Source of the DNA: Haladaptatus halobius
GTDB taxonomy: Archaea; Halobacteriota; Halobacteria; Halobacteriales; Haladaptataceae
Direction: 5' to 3'
Length of the DNA stretch: 64,000 nucleotides
Assembly: GCF_020618475.1 (NCBI RefSeq)
Contig: NZ_CP085335.1
Span: 2,604,001-2,668,000, forward strand
Position 1 is the first letter of the stretch. Every line of letters starts with the position of its first letter. The notes beneath the pieces are model-generated. The model ran no database searches, had not been told where the DNA came from, and saw only the letters and a list, made by a program, of their open reading frames with translations. Position numbers and translations under genes: made by a program. Positions 28,560 through 38,330 of the stretch are shown one piece after another.

Positions 28560-28790
28560 TCATCGGGGGACGATGACGGCGTCCACCGGAGATTCGAGCC
28601 AGTCAAGCGCGTATCCCAGATCCGGGTCGAACTCCGGGGGGAAACGACTGTCCGACACGTCGTGCTGGGGTTCGCCGTACAGTTCCTGTTCGCTCGCTCG
28701 TCCGCGCGTTTCGTGCTGTGGCTTTCCATACAAATTCTCGACGCCCCGCCTATCGTCGTCATCGTCTCTCAACCTCGCTGGGGTCAGCAT
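28560..28790 (-). CDS. Small acidic hypothetical protein
   Basis: A 76-residue protein with two related segments, LYGKPQHETRGRASEQE and LYGEPQHDVSDSRFPPE, ending LESPVDAVIVPR. The start at 28790 (MLTPARLRDDDDDRR) is favoured by a TTAAAT box at about 28827-28832. I do not recognise the family. Confidence 0.6.
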   Translation of the reverse strand: MLTPARLRDDDDDRRGVENLYGKPQHETRGRASEQELYGEPQHDVSDSRFPPEFDPDLGYALDWLESPVDAVIVPR

Positions 28791-28968
28791 GGGTTTTACT
28801 CTCGTCCGGGTAAACGAATCGAGGGCATTTAATGTGGATTGACCGTTCAAGTCGTTTAGAATATCCTTGCCTACCCATTTTCGGCGCGAACGAGCAGGAT
28901 TAGGCCGAGCGAACTGCACGTACAGATGTGCGGCGTACACCCCGATATTGTTGTCCAGTAACCACGGA

Positions 28969-31326
28969 TTACGGGTCGTACTCGCCCGCGACAACTTCGC
29001 GGATACGGTCGGCGGTCACCTCGCCGACACCTTCGGCTTCCATAAGCTCGTCTTTCGACGCGGTCATAACGGCTTGAACCGTCTCGAACGTCTGTAGGAG
29101 CGACCGAGCGGTGACGGGGCCGATGTCGGCGATGGAGGCCACCACGTACTCCTGTTGTTCCGGAAGCGTCTTCGCGTGCTTGTCGCCGTGAACCGAAACC
29201 TCCCGCTTGCTCACCTCCTGCTCGCGCGTTGCGATGACTTCGAGCAAGTCCGCGGTGTCGTCCTCATCCTCGGTTCGGAGAACGCTCGTGCCGAAATCGA
29301 CCGCCAGCGAGGCGACTGCGCCGCGGATCGCGTTCGGGTGAACGTTTCGCTGTTCGTACAGTCCGTCGCCCTCGATGATGACGACGGGGCGGGCGTAGTG
29401 TCGGTTCATGTCGCCCACCTGCTCGAAGACGGAACGGTCGCCGCCGACCAGCGTATCGAGGAAGTCGCTCACCGATTTTCGCTCCACGACGACTCGGTCG
29501 CTCAGCACGTAGTCACCGACCGCCAGCGTCTCCAGTCGCACATCCACGCCGTTGCGGGCGGAGAGGTCGCGGGCGATGTTCGCGTCGAGTTCGCGCTGGT
29601 CGGCGACGATTTCGACGCTATCGCCGTCCTCGCGTCTTCGGGCGGTCGCTACCACGCCGTCCAACTCGTTCGCACCGCGGCCTTCCGTCTCGAACTCCTG
29701 CAAGCCCTGATTCACTTCGGAAGCGTGGCCGTCACCGCCGAAGTCGCCGAGCGTCTGCTGTGATTCGTCGAGTTCCTCTTCGACTTCCGCGGCGACGCCT
29801 TTCAGTTTCCGGAGTTCCTCTTCCATCTCGTCCTCTCGGCGCTTCGAAATCCAGAAGTACGCCTCGTCGCGGGTGTCCTCGGCGAGCAAGACGACGACCT
29901 GCCCCTGCGCCTGTCGGCCGGTTCGACCCTTTCGCTGAATCGACCGCACCGCGGTCGGCACGGGTTCGTAGAAGAGCACCAGATCGACCTCGGGCACGTC
30001 CAGTCCCTCCTCGGCGACGGAGGTGGAGACCAACACTTCGAACTCGCCGGCGTGGAAGTTATCGAGCACTTCCTGCTGTTCGTTCTGGGTCATCCCGTCG
30101 CTCCCCTCCTTGTCGCCCTGCCCGACGAACCGCCGGGCGTCGAAGTGCTGGCCGAAGAACTCGGTCAGCGTCTCGGCCGTGTCGCGTGATTCGGTGAAGA
30201 CGATGATCCGTTGGCCGCCGTCCACGAGCGTCTGAGCGACGAACGTGTGCGCCTTGCGGAATTTGGGGTGGCGGTCGTCGTACTGCACCGCTTTCCGCAT
30301 CGCCTCCTGCACTTTGGGTTCCGAGACCATCCGCTGGCTCGCCTTCGACGCGCCCGACGACCGGGCGGAGTTGCGCTGGCGCTCGAAATATCGGCGGAGG
30401 GATTCGACGCTCTGCGTTTCCGCGAGTTCGACCGCCCGCCGGAGTTTCATCACCTCCGCGTGGGCGGACATCCCCTTGTACCCCTCCGACTGGTCGTTGT
30501 CGATGAGCTTCTGCAACTCGCCCCGAACCTTGTTCAAATCCTTCTGGGAGATATCTGGACGCGTCGTGTTGACGACGCCGAGTTGCTTCAGGCGCTCCAG
30601 TCGGTCGGAGATGACCTCGTTCAGTCCGTCTCGAATCTCGAGAATCTCGTCCGGGAGTTGGACGCGAACCCACTCGACTTCGGTGTCGTGGGTGTAGGTC
30701 GAAACGTCGCTGTCCTCCTCGGTCATCACCTCGACCTCGTGGAGGCCGAGGTTCTCGCACACCCCCAGAATCGATTCCTTGTCGCCGCCCGGCGAGGCAC
30801 TCATCCCGGTGACGAGGGGGTCGCGGGCGTCCGCGTGGTATCGCTCGGCGATGTAGTTGTAGGCGTAGTCGCCGGTCGCGCGGTGGCACTCGTCGAACGT
30901 GATGTGCGTGACTGGGCCGAGGTCGATGCGCCCGCCGACCAAGTCGTTCTCCACGACCTGCGGCGTTGCGATGATGACTGTCGCCGACTCCCACAGCTCC
31001 GAGCGTTCCGCCGGGCGCACTTCCCCGGTGAACACGACGATATCCTCGTCCGGAACCGAGAGCGCCTCCCGGTAGAAATCGGCGTGCTGGTTGACCAGCG
31101 GTTTCGTCGGCGCGAGCAGGAGCGATTTCCCGCCAACCTCGTTTAGCCGCTCCGCCGTGACCAGCAGACTGACCGTCGTCTTTCCCAGCCCCGTCGGAAG
31201 GCAGACGAGGGTGTGGTGGTTTCGTGCGGTACCCGCGAGTTGAATCTGGTAGAGTCGCCGCTCGATGAACTGCGGCGCGAGATACGGATGTTCCACGTAG
31301 TTCAGTTCAGCGTCCGTGGTCGCCAT
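28969..31326 (-). CDS. hef: Hef: helicase / XPF-type endonuclease for forked DNA
   Basis: A 785-residue fork-processing protein joining an SF2 helicase to an XPF nuclease. Helicase motifs in order are LVCLPTGLGKTTVS (Walker A, near residue 42), THITFDECHRATGDY (DECH), GMSASPGGDKE, and QRKGRTGRQAQG (motif VI). The nuclease has GDYVLSDRVVVERKSVSDF, the GDxxxERKxxxD signature, and a tandem helix-hairpin-helix tail (GPVTARSLLQTFETV, GVGEVTADRIREV). Length fits archaeal Hef. A TTTAAT box lies about 30 bp upstream of the ATG (31352). Confidence 0.95.
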   Translation of the reverse strand: MATTDAELNYVEHPYLAPQFIERRLYQIQLAGTARNHHTLVCLPTGLGKTTVSLLVTAERLNEVGGKSLLLAPTKPLVNQHADFYREALSVPDEDIVVFTGEVRPAERSELWESATVIIATPQVVENDLVGGRIDLGPVTHITFDECHRATGDYAYNYIAERYHADARDPLVTGMSASPGGDKESILGVCENLGLHEVEVMTEEDSDVSTYTHDTEVEWVRVQLPDEILEIRDGLNEVISDRLERLKQLGVVNTTRPDISQKDLNKVRGELQKLIDNDQSEGYKGMSAHAEVMKLRRAVELAETQSVESLRRYFERQRNSARSSGASKASQRMVSEPKVQEAMRKAVQYDDRHPKFRKAHTFVAQTLVDGGQRIIVFTESRDTAETLTEFFGQHFDARRFVGQGDKEGSDGMTQNEQQEVLDNFHAGEFEVLVSTSVAEEGLDVPEVDLVLFYEPVPTAVRSIQRKGRTGRQAQGQVVVLLAEDTRDEAYFWISKRREDEMEEELRKLKGVAAEVEEELDESQQTLGDFGGDGHASEVNQGLQEFETEGRGANELDGVVATARRREDGDSVEIVADQRELDANIARDLSARNGVDVRLETLAVGDYVLSDRVVVERKSVSDFLDTLVGGDRSVFEQVGDMNRHYARPVVIIEGDGLYEQRNVHPNAIRGAVASLAVDFGTSVLRTEDEDDTADLLEVIATREQEVSKREVSVHGDKHAKTLPEQQEYVVASIADIGPVTARSLLQTFETVQAVMTASKDELMEAEGVGEVTADRIREVVAGEYDP

Positions 31327-31603
31327 TCGTCGTAGGGTTTCGTCGTCATCCGATTAAAGGGTTCGTGTGGCGGGGTGAAAGTGGTCAGCGAGGGTTTTTC
31401 ATCGGAAGACGGAATCAGTCCCGACGAATCGAATGTTGAACATCGTACCCCGGTTCGTCGGGTGGCTACTTCCGTGGTTCGCTCTCCGGCGGGGCCGCTC
31501 GTCGGGACGGAAGACAGCCGACGGGATGGCTTCCAACAGGAGGCGACACCGAGCTACCTTCAGCGGAACCAATCGCGGAACACCGAAGTACAGATATCGA
31601 TAG

Positions 31604-32179
31604 TCAAACGAGCGTCGGCGCGTACTGCAATCCGAGGAAGATCGCCATCGCCGCGCCGATGGGAATCGTGAGGTTGTCGTCGATGACGTAGCCCGCGACG
31701 ACCGGCTTGACGCCGTCCGCGAGCGTCGCGGCCAGCGCGCCGAGCACGGCGGCCGGAAGCGGGAGGTCGAGAAGCGACGCGATGACGAGGCAGACCGCGA
31801 ACGTCACGAGGAGGGTGTGAATCGCCTTGATACCAAGTTCGCCCGAGCCGAGCAGACCGCTGATGGGGTCAGCGATGGTCAGCATTAGCATCGCCGGAAT
31901 CGCCACGCGTGGTTCGAACGCCCACGCAGTCACGGTCATCCCGAAGAAGTAGAGCGCGTACCCCGCGATGTTGTCCTGCTCGTACGACCGCGTGAGTTCG
32001 TCGTAGATCCTCCAGTCGAGACCGACGAGCAGGCGGATGATCTCCAGCACCAACGCGACGGCCGAGCCGAGCACGAGCATCAAGCGCAACTGCTCCCACG
32101 TCAGCAAGTCAAGCAGGTAGAGCGCCGGCACCCCGGTTCCGCTGACATGCACCAGTCGGCGCTTGACTTCGCTCGCCAC
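31604..32179 (-). CDS. Dolichol/phytol kinase-like CTP-dependent lipid kinase
   Basis: A 191-residue integral membrane protein with five or six hydrophobic segments. Family-like parts are RRLVHVSGTGVPALYLLDLL at the start, FFGMTVTAWAFEPRVAIPAM, TIADPISGLLGSGELGIKA, and LGALAATLADGVKPVVAGYV near the C terminus, with conserved Asp after a hydrophobic stretch. Such proteins phosphorylate polyprenols or phytol. It starts 2 bp after the glyS stop, so it is co-transcribed with glyS. Confidence 0.78.
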   Translation of the reverse strand: MASEVKRRLVHVSGTGVPALYLLDLLTWEQLRLMLVLGSAVALVLEIIRLLVGLDWRIYDELTRSYEQDNIAGYALYFFGMTVTAWAFEPRVAIPAMLMLTIADPISGLLGSGELGIKAIHTLLVTFAVCLVIASLLDLPLPAAVLGALAATLADGVKPVVAGYVIDDNLTIPIGAAMAIFLGLQYAPTLV

Positions 32180-32181
32180 GG

Positions 32182-33912
32182 TTACAGGTTGGCGAACGCG
32201 CGGTCGCCGCTCCGGAGGTCGGCAAGGATGTCGGGAAGGTCGGCGATAGCGACCCGCACCTGTTCGGTCGAGTCGCGCTCGCGGAGCGTCACGGCGTCGT
32301 CGTCGAGACTCTCGTAGTCCACCGTCACGCAGAACGGCGTGCCGACCTCGTCCTGTCGCCGATAGCGCCGACCGATGTTCCCCGAATCGTCGTAGGTCAC
32401 GTCGAGGCCACGCGCGCGGAGGTCGCCGGCGATATCGCGGGCCGTCTCGCCCATGCCGTCCTTGTCCATCAGCGGGAAGACGCCGACCGTGGTCGGTGCG
32501 AGTTCGGGTTCGAGCGCCAGCCGAGTACGCGTCTCGTCGTCCACCTCGTCTGTTTCGTAGGCGTGCGCGAAGACGGTGTACAGCACGCGGTCGATACCGA
32601 TGGACGGTTCCACGACGTGCGGCGTGATGTGCTCGCCCGCTTCCGTGACCTCTTCGACGCCGAAGCCGGTCTTTTCGACCGGAATCGCGTGCGATTCGCG
32701 GTCGATTTCGACGGTCACCTCGTCGCCCTCGAAGGCGGTTCGGTCGCGCTCAGCGAGCGTCTGAAGCGCGTCCGCGATGTCGCCCGCCACGCCGCCGAAC
32801 TCCGGGCCGAGATAGCTCATGTCCGGGTCGACGGTGGCGCGTTCGACCACCTTCGGCTCGTCGTACTGGCGGAAGACGGTGAAATCCTCGTCGGAGTACG
32901 TGCCGTGTTTCGAGAGGTCGTAGTCGCTCCGGTAGGAGTTGCCGGTGATCTCTATCCAGTCGCCGTCGACTTCGGCTTCGGCGTCCCAGCAATCGCTCGC
33001 GTAGTGGGCGCGCTCGCCCGCGAGATGCTGGCGGAAGCGGAATCGCTCCATATCGACGCCGATTCGCTCGTACCACTCCTGACCGACGCCGAGGTAGTAG
33101 GCCACCCAGTCGCTCGTGATGACGCCTTCCTCGACCGCCTCGCCGATGGTCATCCGGACGTGGCCGCCGTCCTCGGCGTTCTGCTGGTCGGCGGAGTAGA
33201 GGGTGACTTCTGCGTTTTCGACCCGGTGAAGCGGCGGTTCGTCCTCCTCGGGGTCGATGAAGTGTTCCAGTTCGGCCTGCGTGAACTCGCGGACGCGAAC
33301 GATGGATTTCCGCGGGCTTATCTCGTTTCGGTACGCCCGACCGACTTGCGTGATGCCGAAGGGAAGTTGATTGCGGGCGTACTCCTTGAGACGCGGAAAC
33401 TCCACGAAGATGCCCTGCGCCGTCTCGGGGCGCAGGTAGCCGGGGTGGCCGGAGCCGGGGCCGATGGTCGTCTCGAACATCAGGTTGAACTCCTCGACCG
33501 GTTCGCCCGCGAGTTCGGTGTCGCAGTTCGGACACCGCAGGTCGTGTTCCGCGATGAGCGCGCCGATCTCGTCCAACGGGAGGCTCTCCGCGTCCTCGAT
33601 GCCCGTGTTGTCCTCGATGATATGGTCGGCGCGGTGGCTCTCACCGCACTCGGGACACTCGATCAGCATGTCGTCGAAGCCGTCGAGGTGGCCCGAGGCT
33701 TCGAAGACGGGTTCAGGCATCACGGTCGGCGCTTCGATTTCGCGGTGGCCTTCCTGCACCTGAAAGCGGTCGCGCCACGAGTCTTCGAGGTTGCGTTTCA
33801 GCGCCGCACCCTCCGGACCGTATACGTAGAAGCCGGAGACGCCGCCGTACGCTTCCGCCGCCTGAAAGAAGAAACCGCGCCGCTTGGCAAGTTCGACCAG
33901 TTCGTCGCTCAT
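32182..33912 (-). CDS. glyS: Glycine--tRNA ligase
   Basis: A 576-residue eukaryotic/archaeal-type class II GlyRS. It starts SDELVELAKRRGFFFQAAEA, has GFYVYGPEGAALKRNLEDSW, a Zn-type insertion (CPECGESHRADHI and LRCPNCDTELAGEP), motif 2 region GSGHPGYLRPETAQGIFVEF and RAYRNEISPRKSIVRVREFT, and the C-terminal anticodon domain (APTTVGVFPLMDKDGMGETA). The ATG at 33912 overlaps the stop of the CBS gene (ATGA). The open frame upstream is a shadow of that gene. Confidence 0.95.
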   Translation of the reverse strand: MSDELVELAKRRGFFFQAAEAYGGVSGFYVYGPEGAALKRNLEDSWRDRFQVQEGHREIEAPTVMPEPVFEASGHLDGFDDMLIECPECGESHRADHIIEDNTGIEDAESLPLDEIGALIAEHDLRCPNCDTELAGEPVEEFNLMFETTIGPGSGHPGYLRPETAQGIFVEFPRLKEYARNQLPFGITQVGRAYRNEISPRKSIVRVREFTQAELEHFIDPEEDEPPLHRVENAEVTLYSADQQNAEDGGHVRMTIGEAVEEGVITSDWVAYYLGVGQEWYERIGVDMERFRFRQHLAGERAHYASDCWDAEAEVDGDWIEITGNSYRSDYDLSKHGTYSDEDFTVFRQYDEPKVVERATVDPDMSYLGPEFGGVAGDIADALQTLAERDRTAFEGDEVTVEIDRESHAIPVEKTGFGVEEVTEAGEHITPHVVEPSIGIDRVLYTVFAHAYETDEVDDETRTRLALEPELAPTTVGVFPLMDKDGMGETARDIAGDLRARGLDVTYDDSGNIGRRYRRQDEVGTPFCVTVDYESLDDDAVTLRERDSTEQVRVAIADLPDILADLRSGDRAFANL

Positions 33913-34757
33913 CTGAGCGCCTCCAGCAAGTTCATGTCCCGAACGATGCCGACGAGTTGGTCGCCGCTCACGAGCGGAACCTGCTCGATATCCTTCGTGA
34001 GCATCGTCTGCGCCACGTCGCGGGCCGTCTTTCGCTTCGAGACCGTGACGACATCGTCGGTCATGAACTCGCGGACGGGTGCGGACGGAATCTTGACGTT
34101 CCGGGTCGGGATGTAGCTGTTGCCGACCGATTTGATGCCCTCCCACATCCAATCGTCGTCCTCGTTGGCGATGCTCCCGCCCGTGTCGGCTTCGCCTTCG
34201 ACCACCTGCGCGACCTCGATGATATCCACTTCGGTGAGGATGCCGTCCATCTCGCCGTCGTCATCCAAGACGATGGCGTAGGGGACGTTGGCGTAGAATA
34301 TCTCGCGCTCGGCGACCGTCAGCGGCGTCTCGACGTAGCAGGTGTTCACGTCATTGTTCGCCAGTTCGCCGACTTCGGTGTCGCCGTCGGCTTCGTTCTC
34401 GGCGATGGCTCGAACCACGTCGGTCACGGTGACGATTCCTTCGAGTTCGCCGTCGACGACCGGCACGCGCCGGGTGCCCTCCTCCATCATCAGGGCGGCG
34501 ACCTCTTCGACCGACGCGTCCTGCGTCGTCGTCGCCACCTCGCGCATCAGGAGCGCGAGTTGGTCTTCATCGGGATTCTCAATGAGGTCGTCGCGGGAGA
34601 TGAGACCGCGGTACTGCTCGCCGTCGTCGGTCTGTTTGACGACCGGTACGGAGGAGAACGACCGCTCCTGTAGGTATTCGAGTACGTCGTCGCGCGTACC
34701 CGGAAGCTCGACAGTGACCACGTCAGAGCGAGGCGTCATCGCTTCGGCAACGTTCAT
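33909..34757 (-). CDS. CBS-domain protein (four CBS motifs)
   Basis: A 282-residue soluble protein of two CBS pairs: VAEAMTPRSDVVTVELPGT, LLMREVATTTQDASVEEVAA, ELANNDVNTCYVETPLTVAE and PVREFMTDDVVTVSKRKTAR, each followed by the VPVVD...GIVTVTDV-type ending. CBS pairs bind adenosyl ligands and regulate partners. It is translationally coupled to glyS (4-base overlap), suggesting it senses energy or nucleotide state for that operon; inference. Start at 34757 (MNVAEAM) rather than 34778. Confidence 0.88.
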   Translation of the reverse strand: MNVAEAMTPRSDVVTVELPGTRDDVLEYLQERSFSSVPVVKQTDDGEQYRGLISRDDLIENPDEDQLALLMREVATTTQDASVEEVAALMMEEGTRRVPVVDGELEGIVTVTDVVRAIAENEADGDTEVGELANNDVNTCYVETPLTVAEREIFYANVPYAIVLDDDGEMDGILTEVDIIEVAQVVEGEADTGGSIANEDDDWMWEGIKSVGNSYIPTRNVKIPSAPVREFMTDDVVTVSKRKTARDVAQTMLTKDIEQVPLVSGDQLVGIVRDMNLLEALR

Positions 34758-34875
34758 ACGCGCCGGATACGGTTTCACCCTTCTTGTACCCTACGAACCG
34801 AGCAGTGAGGCGTGATTCACATGCGCGTCGGTTCGAACCGCGGCGAAACCGGAAAACAGTGCGACCGGCGAGTCG

Positions 34876-35442
34876 TTACTCGTCGTTCTCTCCGACCTGC
34901 GGTTCGACGACGTAGTTCTCGTACTTTTCCGGATTCGGGAAGAACTTCGTGTAGTCGCCGTGGCGGAACGACCCGAGCACCGTCCCGTCGATGGTCTGGA
35001 CGTGGCTGTACATCTCGTCTTCGCGCATGGCCGTCTTCACGAGCGGCGGCGCGTGCATCATCTCGTACGTTCCGACGATGAGAATCGCGGTGTCAGTGTC
35101 GGGGTCTAAGTACTGCGTCAGCATGAACACCCGCGACGACACTTCCTTTCGGAAGACTCGGTACGTCGGGAACGTGCCCACCTCGACGGCGTCGCTGAAC
35201 TCCTCTGCGTAGTTGTCCGGGATGACGTAGACGAAGCCGAATCGATCCGTCTCGCCCGCGTCGGGGTTCTCGGGCGCGGTGTGGCTGGCCGGTATGTCGA
35301 TGACGTTCCACCCTTCGTCTTCGAGGTCGGCGGCCATCGCCTCCATATCGTCGAGCGTCAAGCGCCACGCGTCCTTCTCTACGTCAGCGTTGGCGGCAAT
35401 CCGCTCGGCGTACTCCGTTCCGTCGTCGCCGGTCTCTGGCAT
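34876..35442 (-). CDS. Uncharacterised haloarchaeal protein
   Basis: A 188-residue acidic soluble protein with no membrane segment. Segments include WRLTLDDMEAMAADLEDEGW, PDNYAEEFSDAVEVGTFPTY and ILIVGTYEMMHAPPLVKTAM. It looks like a conserved haloarchaeal family of unknown function; I cannot name a fold. It sits alone between the CBS operon and the peptide transporter operon. Confidence 0.75.
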   Translation of the reverse strand: MPETGDDGTEYAERIAANADVEKDAWRLTLDDMEAMAADLEDEGWNVIDIPASHTAPENPDAGETDRFGFVYVIPDNYAEEFSDAVEVGTFPTYRVFRKEVSSRVFMLTQYLDPDTDTAILIVGTYEMMHAPPLVKTAMREDEMYSHVQTIDGTVLGSFRHGDYTKFFPNPEKYENYVVEPQVGENDE

Positions 35443-35479
35443 AGTGCCATGTCAGGTTTTGAAGCGGTAAAAACTGTTG

Positions 35480-35926
35480 CTACACGCCGACGCCGAACAC
35501 CGCTTCCATGACGAACGAGACCGCGAGCACCGTGATGCTCGAGAGAAACAGCTTCACGGAGGACGGGAACCGTTCTTCCGGGGGTATCGAATAATGCGTC
35601 AACGGCGGAATCCGCTGGACTGCGGCCTGAAACCGCGTCTCCGTGCGCGACCCGATAACCTCGCCTCGGTCGTTACGCACGACTTCGACCCCGTCGTCGG
35701 TCTTCTCAACGTCCCACGGCGGGGACGGGCGCAACTGGAACGTCGCGAAGCCGAAGAGCAGAAGGCCGACCAGAAACAGCACGTACTTCACGCCGACCAG
35801 ACCCCTGCCGAGGGAGAAACTCAGCAACCCACCGACGAGGAAGGCGACGCACGTCACCGCGACCGCGTAGACGAGCGCGTCGATCACCTGTCGGAACCGC
35901 CTCGGTGGTCGGTCTGCGTCGGCCAT
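35480..35926 (-). CDS. Small membrane protein, last gene of the peptide ABC operon
   Basis: A 148-residue protein with three or four hydrophobic segments: VIDALVYAVAVTCVAFLVGG, VGVKYVLFLVGLLLFGFATF and a C-terminal VKLFLSSITVLAVSFVMEAV. The middle (DDGVEVVRNDRGEVIGSRTE) is soluble. Its ATG shares a base with the stop of the upstream ATPase gene (TGATG), so it is expressed with the transporter. Function unknown. Confidence 0.78.
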   Translation of the reverse strand: MADADRPPRRFRQVIDALVYAVAVTCVAFLVGGLLSFSLGRGLVGVKYVLFLVGLLLFGFATFQLRPSPPWDVEKTDDGVEVVRNDRGEVIGSRTETRFQAAVQRIPPLTHYSIPPEERFPSSVKLFLSSITVLAVSFVMEAVFGVGV

Positions 35927-37257
35927 CACCGCATCGTGTAGGGCGTGAACTCGTCCGGCTCCTCGTACTCGTCCAAGTGGCGGTGACAGTGGCTGAATCG
36001 ACCGGTGTCGCTCACCACGAAGTCGTCCGGTTCGTCGGTGTCGCAGATGCTACCGAACACGTCTCGGAGGTACTCGCGAGCCTGTTGGTCGTCGTTGTTC
36101 TCGATGTAGCCCGCCGTCTCTTCGATGTGTTTTTCGATGTTTCGGGGAACGTTGAGCCCGCCGAACAGCTCCTGTCGAATCTCGCCGATGTCGGAGAAGC
36201 GCGTCTCCATCCCGAGCATCTCTTTCAACTGGTCGGTCGCCGACCGCTCCGCGCGCGAACGCTCGCGGACGACCTCCCGAAATACCTCGATGGCGACCCA
36301 GAGGTCGACGTCGACGTCTTCGAACTCCTCCGGCCGTATCTTCATCGGACAGCGCGTGCTGAACGGACAGCCTTTCGGCGGGTCGCGCGGACTCGGCGGC
36401 GTTCCGCGGAGCGTGATTCGTTCGCGGTCGCTCGTCGGGTCGGGTTCCGGAATCGCCGACAGAAGCGAGATGGTGTAGGGGTTCTTCGGGTTCTCAAACA
36501 GCTCCTCGGCGTCGCCGAGTTCCATGATGTGACCGAGATACATCACCGCGACGCGGTCGCAGATGTGGCGCACGACGGAGAGGTCGTGGGCGATGAACAG
36601 GTACGTCAGCCCGAACTCGTCCTGCAGATCTTCGAGCAGGTTGAGAATCTGGGCCTGCACCGACACGTCCAGCGCCGAAACCGGCTCGTCCAGCACGATG
36701 AACTCGGGTTCCAAGGCGAGTGCTCGCGCGATGCCGATGCGTTGGCGCTGCCCGCCGGAGAACTGGTGGGGGTAGCGGTAGTAGTGTTCGGGTCGCAGTC
36801 CGACGACGTCCAACAGTTCGCGGACGTGTTCTCTACGCTCGCGGGGCGTTTTCCAGTCGTGAACGTCCAGCGGTTCGCGAATTATCTCGCCGACGGTCAT
36901 CCGGTCGTTGAGGCTGGATTCGGGGTCTTGGAACACCATCTGGCTGTTTCGCCGCCAGTTCTTGAGTTCCGCCCCGGAAAGTTCCGTCACGTCGGTACCG
37001 TCGAACAGCACCTCGCCCGACGTGGCGTTCTCCAACTGGATGAGCGTCCGGCCGAGCGTCGATTTTCCGCAACCCGATTCGCCGACCAACCCGAGCGTCT
37101 CGCCGCGTTTGATGTCCAGCGATACGCCGTCGACGGCTTTGACGGGATTCGAATCGATGAGTCCGCCCTCGCCGTAGTAGGTCTTCAGGTCATTGACCTT
37201 CACGAGCGTCTCGCCTTCTTCGACGCTTACCGATTTGGTCTGCTGTACTTCACTCAT
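35926..37257 (-). CDS. Peptide ABC transporter ATPase, DppF/OppF-type
   Basis: A 443-residue ATPase. It has Walker [20 protein letters not shown], signature [20 protein letters not shown], Walker [13 protein letters not shown], switch [16 protein letters not shown], and the oligopeptide/dipeptide C-terminal Cys motif region ([14 protein letters not shown]) with a Fe-S or Zn-like cluster site in [16 protein letters not shown]-terminal extension of about 100 residues is beyond the usual DppF. ATGA overlap with the upstream DppD-type gene. Substrate is peptides or similar by family, not proven. Confidence 0.92.
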   Translation of the reverse strand: MSEVQQTKSVSVEEGETLVKVNDLKTYYGEGGLIDSNPVKAVDGVSLDIKRGETLGLVGESGCGKSTLGRTLIQLENATSGEVLFDGTDVTELSGAELKNWRRNSQMVFQDPESSLNDRMTVGEIIREPLDVHDWKTPRERREHVRELLDVVGLRPEHYYRYPHQFSGGQRQRIGIARALALEPEFIVLDEPVSALDVSVQAQILNLLEDLQDEFGLTYLFIAHDLSVVRHICDRVAVMYLGHIMELGDAEELFENPKNPYTISLLSAIPEPDPTSDRERITLRGTPPSPRDPPKGCPFSTRCPMKIRPEEFEDVDVDLWVAIEVFREVVRERSRAERSATDQLKEMLGMETRFSDIGEIRQELFGGLNVPRNIEKHIEETAGYIENNDDQQAREYLRDVFGSICDTDEPDDFVVSDTGRFSHCHRHLDEYEEPDEFTPYTMR

Positions 37258-38330
37258 AGTTCTTCCTCGCTTTCTGTCTCCGCTTCTCGATGCAGTTCGA
37301 TCGCCCGTTCCTGCGATACGTCTTCGGGGTAGAGCAGGCACGCGGCGGTGTGGTCTTCCGCACCCGCCTCAACTTCCAGTGAAACCGGATGCACCTTGTC
37401 ACACTCGTCGAACGCCTTGGGACACCGAGGCGCGAACCGACAGTACGTCGCCGGTTCGTTCGGTGTCGGCACGTCGCCCTCGATTGTCGTGAGGCGGTCC
37501 TCGTCCGGGGTGTTTCCGGGAATACTCCGCAACAGGCCTCGCGTGTAGGGGTGGCGCGGATTCTCGAACAGTTCCACGACGGGCGCCGTTTCGACGATTT
37601 CGCCCGCGTACATCACGTTCACGCGATCCGCGATTTCGGCGATGACGCCCATGTCGTGCGTGATGAACATGATGGCGAGGTCGCGGTCTTCCTGTATCTC
37701 CTGAAGGAGTTCGAGGATCTGCGCTTGGATCGTCACGTCGAGCGCGGTCGTCGGCTCGTCGCAGATGAGCAGTTCGGGGTCGCAGGCGAGCGCCATAGCA
37801 ATGACGGCCCGCTGGCGCATCCCGCCGGAGAATTCGTGGGGATACTCCTTGACGCGCCGGGAGGCGTCCGGAATCCCGACTGCTTCGAGCAGATTGATGG
37901 CTTCCTTGGTCGCCTCCGTTCCGCGCAGTCCCTGATGGAGACGGAGCGCCTCCTTTATTTGGTTACCGACCGTGTAGACGGGGTTCAGACTCGTCAGCGG
38001 GTCTTGGAACACCATGGCGATGTCCCCACCGCGAATCTGGCGGTACTCCTTTTCGATTTTAGTCGTCAGTTCCTCACCGTCGAACTCGATGCTTCCACCG
38101 AGGATGCGGCCCGGCGACTTGATGAGACCCATGATGGAGCGCGCGGTGACGCTCTTGCCGGATCCGGATTCGCCGACGATGCCGACCGTCTCGCCGCGTT
38201 CGATGTCGAAGGAGACGCCGTCGACCGCACGGATGACTTCCTTGTCGGTGAAGAACGCGGTCTGTAGGTTCTCCACCTGCAAGATAGAGTCCCCGCGGGT
38301 CGCAGACGTGGTGTATTCGCTCGACGCCAT
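37254..38330 (-). CDS. Peptide ABC transporter ATPase, DppD/OppD-type
   Basis: A 358-residue ATPase. Walker A is [19 protein letters not shown], the Q loop is [20 protein letters not shown], signature is [16 protein letters not shown], Walker B is [20 protein letters not shown], and the C-terminal oligopeptide motif is [20 protein letters not shown] with three Cys. It starts at the base that ends the permease stop codon region, i.e. coupled to DppC. Confidence 0.93.
   Translation of the reverse strand: MASSEYTTSATRGDSILQVENLQTAFFTDKEVIRAVDGVSFDIERGETVGIVGESGSGKSVTARSIMGLIKSPGRILGGSIEFDGEELTTKIEKEYRQIRGGDIAMVFQDPLTSLNPVYTVGNQIKEALRLHQGLRGTEATKEAINLLEAVGIPDASRRVKEYPHEFSGGMRQRAVIAMALACDPELLICDEPTTALDVTIQAQILELLQEIQEDRDLAIMFITHDMGVIAEIADRVNVMYAGEIVETAPVVELFENPRHPYTRGLLRSIPGNTPDEDRLTTIEGDVPTPNEPATYCRFAPRCPKAFDECDKVHPVSLEVEAGAEDHTAACLLYPEDVSQERAIELHREAETESEEEL

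Noticed and set aside
32563..34116. Long plus-strand open frame opposite glyS and the CBS gene
   Set aside because: Runs across two real genes, with no family-like segment.
33913..34152. N-terminal extension of glyS
   Set aside because: It is the CBS gene read in another frame; the ATG at 33912 in an ATGA overlap is typical.
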